NCBI GenBank assembly: GCA_035934555.1 | Contig: DASYXT010000141.1 | Coordinates: 1-64,000 of the forward strand | Direction of reading: 5' to 3' | Origin: DASYXT01 sp035934555 | Lineage (GTDB): Bacteria > Verrucomicrobiota > Verrucomicrobiia > Limisphaerales > UBA8199 | DNA: 64,000 nt | In this document: positions 60,698-64,000 of the stretch, one piece after another | How positions within the stretch are numbered: the first letter of the stretch is position 1 | Layout: every line of letters starts with the position of its first letter | The notes under the pieces: generated by a model | The model's database searches: none | What the model saw: only the letters and a program-made list of their open reading frames with translations | Told to the model about the DNA's origin: nothing | Position numbers and translations under genes: made by a program

Positions 60698-62196
60698 GAG
60701 CCGGCCGCCGGGACGGCAGTTTCGACGCGCCACGGAAGTTCAACGCGGACCCGTGCGCCGCCTTCGGGCCGGCCTTGGAGCTCCAGCGTTTGCTCTGTTC
60801 CGTACAGTCCCTGGAGGCGTGCGCGCAAGTTGGCCAAACCAATGCCGGTCCGGCCATGGCCGTAGAGCGATGCCGACGCTGCATCTGTAGAAGCGCAGAT
60901 TGGGCCCGGCTCTGTCCCGTTTAGGCCTGTGGGTTTGGGCGTCACCACTTGATGGGCGCCATGGAGGCCAATTCCGTCGTCTTCAACCGTGAGCAGCAGA
61001 TGGCCGTCTTTTTGGCGCGCGCTCAACCGAATCCACCCTGCATGCTCGGAGGGCTCGAGGCCATGGCGCACCGCGTTCTCGACCAGCGGCTGAAGCAACA
61101 GCGTGGGGACAGAGCAGTCCAGCGCGGCCGGTTCAATTTGCTGCTCGAAATGCAAGCGGTCCCCAAAACGGGTTTGCTGAATTTCCAAGTACCTTTGCAG
61201 GAAATGCAGTTCGTCCCGGAGAGGCACCTCCTGCTTTTCGTGCTGGCTCAGCGTCAACCGCAGCAACTCGCTCAACGACATTAGCGTGCTCTCAGCCAGG
61301 CGCGGATCGCGCCGGAGCAGCGCGGCCACCGCGTTCAAACTATTGAACAGGAAATGTGGTTGCAACTGCGCCCGGAGCGCATTGAGACGGGCGTGGGTGA
61401 GGTTGGATTCCAGAATGACGGCACGGTGCTCGCGCTCGCGCAAACGGCGATAGAAATGCACCGAATGCGCAAAACCGAGAACTGCGCCGAAGGCGACGAG
61501 ATCCATCAGCGTCGCCCAAAGGCTTAAGCCGTGAAATCCCAATGGCGCGGACCTGAGATAATGGGGCGGCCGAGGCAGGACTTCAGGGAAATCGATCTTC
61601 GGCAGCGTGCCTGAGCCCTCGGGGAGGCGTTCTGTCATCGAGTGCTTGCCCTTAAATGCAGCCAGATCATCCTGTAGCGATTCAGTTAAGGGCATCCGAC
61701 CGTCCGGGCTGAAGACCTGGACATGAACAATGTTTGTCGGTTGGCCGCCCGGTCCCCGCGCGCTCCCAAAGGTCACGTTGGCTACCGTCAGGTGGATGGA
61801 CTCGGTAATGAGACGGCAGGCGACCAGAAACAGTACACAGGCGGCCAGGTGCAGCGGCAAACTCAGCCGCAGCCGACTCCGTTCCAAGGGGAAAAACCAT
61901 GCAAGCAGCGCCACGTACGGACCCAGAAACACCCAGGGGTAAAGGTGTTGAAAACCGACATCGGCTCTGAGCCAGGCAAGCGCCTTTTCCCCGGCGGCGG
62001 GCTGGAGGGGATTGGACTGATGAATGATGTACACCGAAGGGCCGAAGTTGCTGTGCCATAGCCACGTAAGCGCCAGACCCGCAAAAACCGTCCAACCGAG
62101 CACGCCAATCCACAGGACCCGGCGACGCCGTTTTTGGCGTGCCGCTCCCACCGGACTCTGAGGAATCGCGCTGCTCAAGTTGGAAGGCTCTTTCAT
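60694..62196 (-). CDS. LytS-type sensor histidine kinase
   Basis: The 500-residue kinase has several N-terminal membrane segments (VLWIGVLGWTVFAGLALTWL, LYPWVFLGPYVALLAWFFPL, LAACVLFLVACRL, SLWATLMDLVAFGAVLG) enclosing a long extracytoplasmic loop, then a His_kinase domain with LQPHFLFNSLNAVAAL (the His) and HATPase_c (PLVENAVRHGLE, VEDDGIG, GIGLANLRARLQ). A 35-residue insert separates VEDDGIG from GRTGIGL. It phosphorylates the downstream LytTR regulator. ATG at 62196 is used; a TTG at 62220 is possible. Confidence 0.9.
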   Translation of the reverse strand: MKEPSNLSSAIPQSPVGAARQKRRRRVLWIGVLGWTVFAGLALTWLWHSNFGPSVYIIHQSNPLQPAAGEKALAWLRADVGFQHLYPWVFLGPYVALLAWFFPLERSRLRLSLPLHLAACVLFLVACRLITESIHLTVANVTFGSARGPGGQPTNIVHVQVFSPDGRMPLTESLQDDLAAFKGKHSMTERLPEGSGTLPKIDFPEVLPRPPHYLRSAPLGFHGLSLWATLMDLVAFGAVLGFAHSVHFYRRLREREHRAVILESNLTHARLNALRAQLQPHFLFNSLNAVAALLRRDPRLAESTLMSLSELLRLTLSQHEKQEVPLRDELHFLQRYLEIQQTRFGDRLHFEQQIEPAALDCSVPTLLLQPLVENAVRHGLEPSEHAGWIRLSARQKDGHLLLTVEDDGIGLHGAHQVVTPKPTGLNGTEPGPICASTDAASASLYGHGRTGIGLANLRARLQGLYGTEQTLELQGRPEGGARVRVELPWRVETAVPAAGS

Positions 62197-62220
62197 ATCG
62201 CGGATAAGGGCCTGGTTCAA

Positions 62221-62647
62221 TCCTCATCCGCACGAGCAACAAACAGTACTATGGCCCGGCTGCCAGAGCGTAGTGACCAGCAGCCTGAAAACCGGGGCGA
62301 ACCCGGGCTGAATGAGGACCAAAGTATCGTCGGCAACCCTGGCGGCGGGCATGCTCGTAGCGGGGGGCTTCCGGCCTGCTAAAGGAGCGGCATCCTTGAC
62401 ATCCTCCATCGGCGCCAGTACGCCGCGTGCACTCCGGCAACCATGACGTCCGCCTCCACGGCACCCTTGGCAACAAAATTGCTAAAAAGGAGTTGCACAG
62501 CATGGCCGGACCGGTTATGTAAAGGGCAGATCGAAGGTCTGTAGCTGCGGATGGTGGGTAAATGGCCGCAGCGGCTTCCCAAAATTCAAAGTTCCAACGG
62601 GTTCGGGGATTAATTCTGGAAAGCCTTCGATACACACACACAACAGT
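62221..62647. other. Intergenic region upstream of rho
   Basis: No gene is convincing. It holds the leader of rho and an (AC)n microsatellite at about 62630-62643. A TTGCAC/TATGTA pair at about 62494-62522 is a weak candidate promoter. Confidence 0.4.
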
Positions 62648-63793
62648 ATGAGTTCAGCAACTAGACACGAAAGTAACAGCAATGCGGCAATCGCCGAGCT
62701 CGGGGCGGGCTACCTGGAGATCTCAGAGAAGGGTTTCGGGTTCCTGCGCACCTCCGAGAACCATTTTCACCCTAAACCGAGCGACATTTTTGTCACCCCG
62801 GATACCATCAAACGCAATTTTCTGCGTGAAGGCAGCCTGGTCGAAGGGCCCACTCAGCCGCCGCACCGCGGCAATAGCCCTCAGCTTAAGGCCGTCGAGC
62901 GGGTAAATGGCATGGCCTTCGACGAATACACCAAATCCGTCCGGTTCGAGAACCTGACGACGATCGACCCGATCGAGAAGTTCAGGCTGGAGACCAGCCC
63001 GGACTTGATCGAGACGCGCGTCATCGATATGGTCACCCCCATAGGTAAAGGGACCCGCGGCCTGATCGTGGCGCCGCCCCGCACGGGCAAAACGACCATT
63101 CTCAAGCAGATCGCCAACGCCGTCACCACCAACCACCCGGAGGTCTTCGTGCTGGTGTTGCTGATCGACGAGCGGCCCGAGGAAGTCACCGACTTCCAAC
63201 GGTCGGTCAAAGCGGAAGTGGTGGCCTCGAGCAACGACCAGGACCTCGAGACGCATGTGCGCCTGTCGCGGTTCATGATCGAGCGCTGCCGCCGCATGGT
63301 CGAAGCCGGCAAAGACGCTTTCGTGCTGCTGGATTCGATTACGCGCGTCGCGCGCGCCTATAACAGCGTGCATGGCGGCAGCGGCCGGACCATGACCGGC
63401 GGCGTGGACGCCCGGGCGCTGGAAATCCCGCGCAAGATGTTCGCCTCCGCCCGCAAGATCGAAGAAGGCGGTTCGCTGACGATCCTGGCCACCGCGCTGG
63501 TGGACACCGGTTCGCGCATGGATGAACTGATTTTCCAGGAGTTCAAAGGCACCGGCAATATGGAGCTGATCCTCGACCGGAAGCTTTCGGACCGGCGGTT
63601 GTTTCCCGCGATTGACATCCCCAAGAGCGGCACCCGCAAAGAGGAGAAGCTGTTTCCGAAGCACCAGATTGAAGCCGTGCGCAAACTACGGCGCACCATG
63701 GTGGACCTCAACCCGGTTGAAGCAATGGAAACATTGGTCGCGGCGCTGAAGAAGCACAAGACCAACGAAGAACTGCTCTCCAAGCTGGTGTAA
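62648..63793 (+). CDS. rho: Transcription termination factor Rho (short form)
   Basis: The 381-residue RNA helicase ends transcription of untranslated RNA. It opens with the cold-shock-like RNA-binding domain (GYLEISEKGFGFLRTSE) and lacks the N-terminal helical Rho_N domain that many Rho proteins have, so it is shorter than the 419-residue Escherichia coli protein. The ATPase core is complete: Walker A VAPPRTGKTTILKQIA near residues 140-150, LLIDERPEEVTDF, DSITRVARAYN, ARKIEEGGSLTILATALVDTGSRMDE and QEFKGTGNMEL. Confidence 0.96.
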   Translation: MSSATRHESNSNAAIAELGAGYLEISEKGFGFLRTSENHFHPKPSDIFVTPDTIKRNFLREGSLVEGPTQPPHRGNSPQLKAVERVNGMAFDEYTKSVRFENLTTIDPIEKFRLETSPDLIETRVIDMVTPIGKGTRGLIVAPPRTGKTTILKQIANAVTTNHPEVFVLVLLIDERPEEVTDFQRSVKAEVVASSNDQDLETHVRLSRFMIERCRRMVEAGKDAFVLLDSITRVARAYNSVHGGSGRTMTGGVDARALEIPRKMFASARKIEEGGSLTILATALVDTGSRMDELIFQEFKGTGNMELILDRKLSDRRLFPAIDIPKSGTRKEEKLFPKHQIEAVRKLRRTMVDLNPVEAMETLVAALKKHKTNEELLSKLV

Positions 63794-63804
63794 AGAAAAA
63801 CCCC

Positions 63805-64000
63805 GTGAGCGCCGTGGCCCAACTGCGGCAGCGCCCGCCGCTGGAGCGGATGCTACGCATTCACCAGGCACTCCAGCCTGCCTCTTACCCAACGGTTCAG
63901 AACCTGGCGATTGATCTGGAAGTCAGCTCCAAATCCATTCACCGGGACCTGGAGTTTATGCGCGACCGGTTGAATTTGCCGGTGGCGTTTGATCGCACCC
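63805..64000 (+). CDS. WYL-type transcriptional regulator, N-terminus (partial, runs off the right edge)
   Basis: From GTG 63805 the frame encodes a helix-turn-helix of the YafY/WYL type: PPLERMLRIHQALQPASYPT, then VQNLAIDLEVSSKSIHRDLE and FMRDRLNLPVAFDR, where the winged helix for DNA binding is the start of this family. ATG at 63850 is an alternative start. The effector-binding WYL region lies beyond the window. It follows rho by 11 bases. Confidence 0.8.
   Translation, partial: MSAVAQLRQRPPLERMLRIHQALQPASYPTVQNLAIDLEVSSKSIHRDLEFMRDRLNLPVAFDRT

Noticed and set aside
62249..62641. 130-codon minus-strand open frame upstream of rho
   Set aside because: No domain, poor start context and Arg/Cys-rich composition; it looks like chance in the leader region.
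1..64000. tRNA or rRNA genes
   Set aside because: No cloverleaf with a conserved TTCGAAT arm or rRNA core was found by eye; a covariance search would be needed to exclude tRNAs fully.

Overview
The window is a GC-rich bacterial chromosome segment that most resembles the phylum Verrucomicrobiota (Pedosphaera/Limisphaera-like soil or sediment lineages). That placement is an inference from gene content: an exosortase fused to other cell-surface biosynthesis modules, a tandem uvrA pair like the duplicated UvrA of Chlamydiae, a GH95 fucosidase/galactosidase-type enzyme, a short Rho, a prepilin-type protein and many palindromic intergenic repeats. No rRNA, tRNA, CRISPR array or intact insertion sequence was recognised. 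Short ATGA overlaps between consecutive genes are very common, so many neighbours look translationally coupled.

Layout. 1-4.7 kb: the end of a glycosyltransferase, a giant glycosyltransferase-exosortase-EpsI-like fusion, an O-methyltransferase and a membrane protein. 4.7-11.4 kb: a minus-strand coupled operon of two uvrA genes, a Uma2-type nuclease and the membrane protein. 11.4-21.8 kb: an accessory zone with a CII-like regulator, an orphan Dam-type methylase, an alcohol dehydrogenase coupled to a C45-type acylhydrolase, a two-domain cytidylyltransferase-like protein, a GNAT, a decayed type I restriction locus (HsdR remnant plus DUF4062/RecG-like ATPase) and a frameshifted four-helix-bundle gene, separated by repeats. 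22-31.5 kb: DUF885 peptidase, VCBS-repeat protein, zinc-finger anti-sigma-like protein, GIY-YIG nuclease, a membrane protein, an acs-dipeptidase operon and a MazEF-like pair. 31.5-38 kb: a five-gene minus-strand run (unknown protein, PfkB kinase, GDP-mannose 3,5-epimerase-like enzyme, GHMP-like kinase, GH95). 38-43 kb: an integrase remnant, small lipoproteins, and a trpA-manC-HAD operon. 43-49 kb: prolyl oligopeptidase, an NtrC/NtrB-type two-component pair, and a sigma-54 promoter with a structured, terminator-ended leader before an orphan receiver gene. 49-57 kb: tsaD, a CtpA-type protease, ispD-pncB, a phosphatase-RpiB-SHMT triple fusion and a catalytically dead S41 relative. 57-62 kb: secreted, pilin-like and STN-like proteins plus a LytS/LytTR pair. 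62.6-64 kb: rho and the start of a WYL-type regulator.

The strongest candidates for something undescribed are: (i) the sigma-54 promoter, leader and attenuator-like terminator fused to a receiver gene; (ii) the operon joining a GDP-mannose 3,5-epimerase-like enzyme to two sugar-kinase-like proteins, an unknown protein and GH95; (iii) the two three-domain fusions (glycosyltransferase-exosortase-EpsI and phosphatase-RpiB-SHMT); and (iv) intergenic-type repeats that have become coding sequence inside uvrA. All functional statements come from reading motifs by eye; no database search was run.
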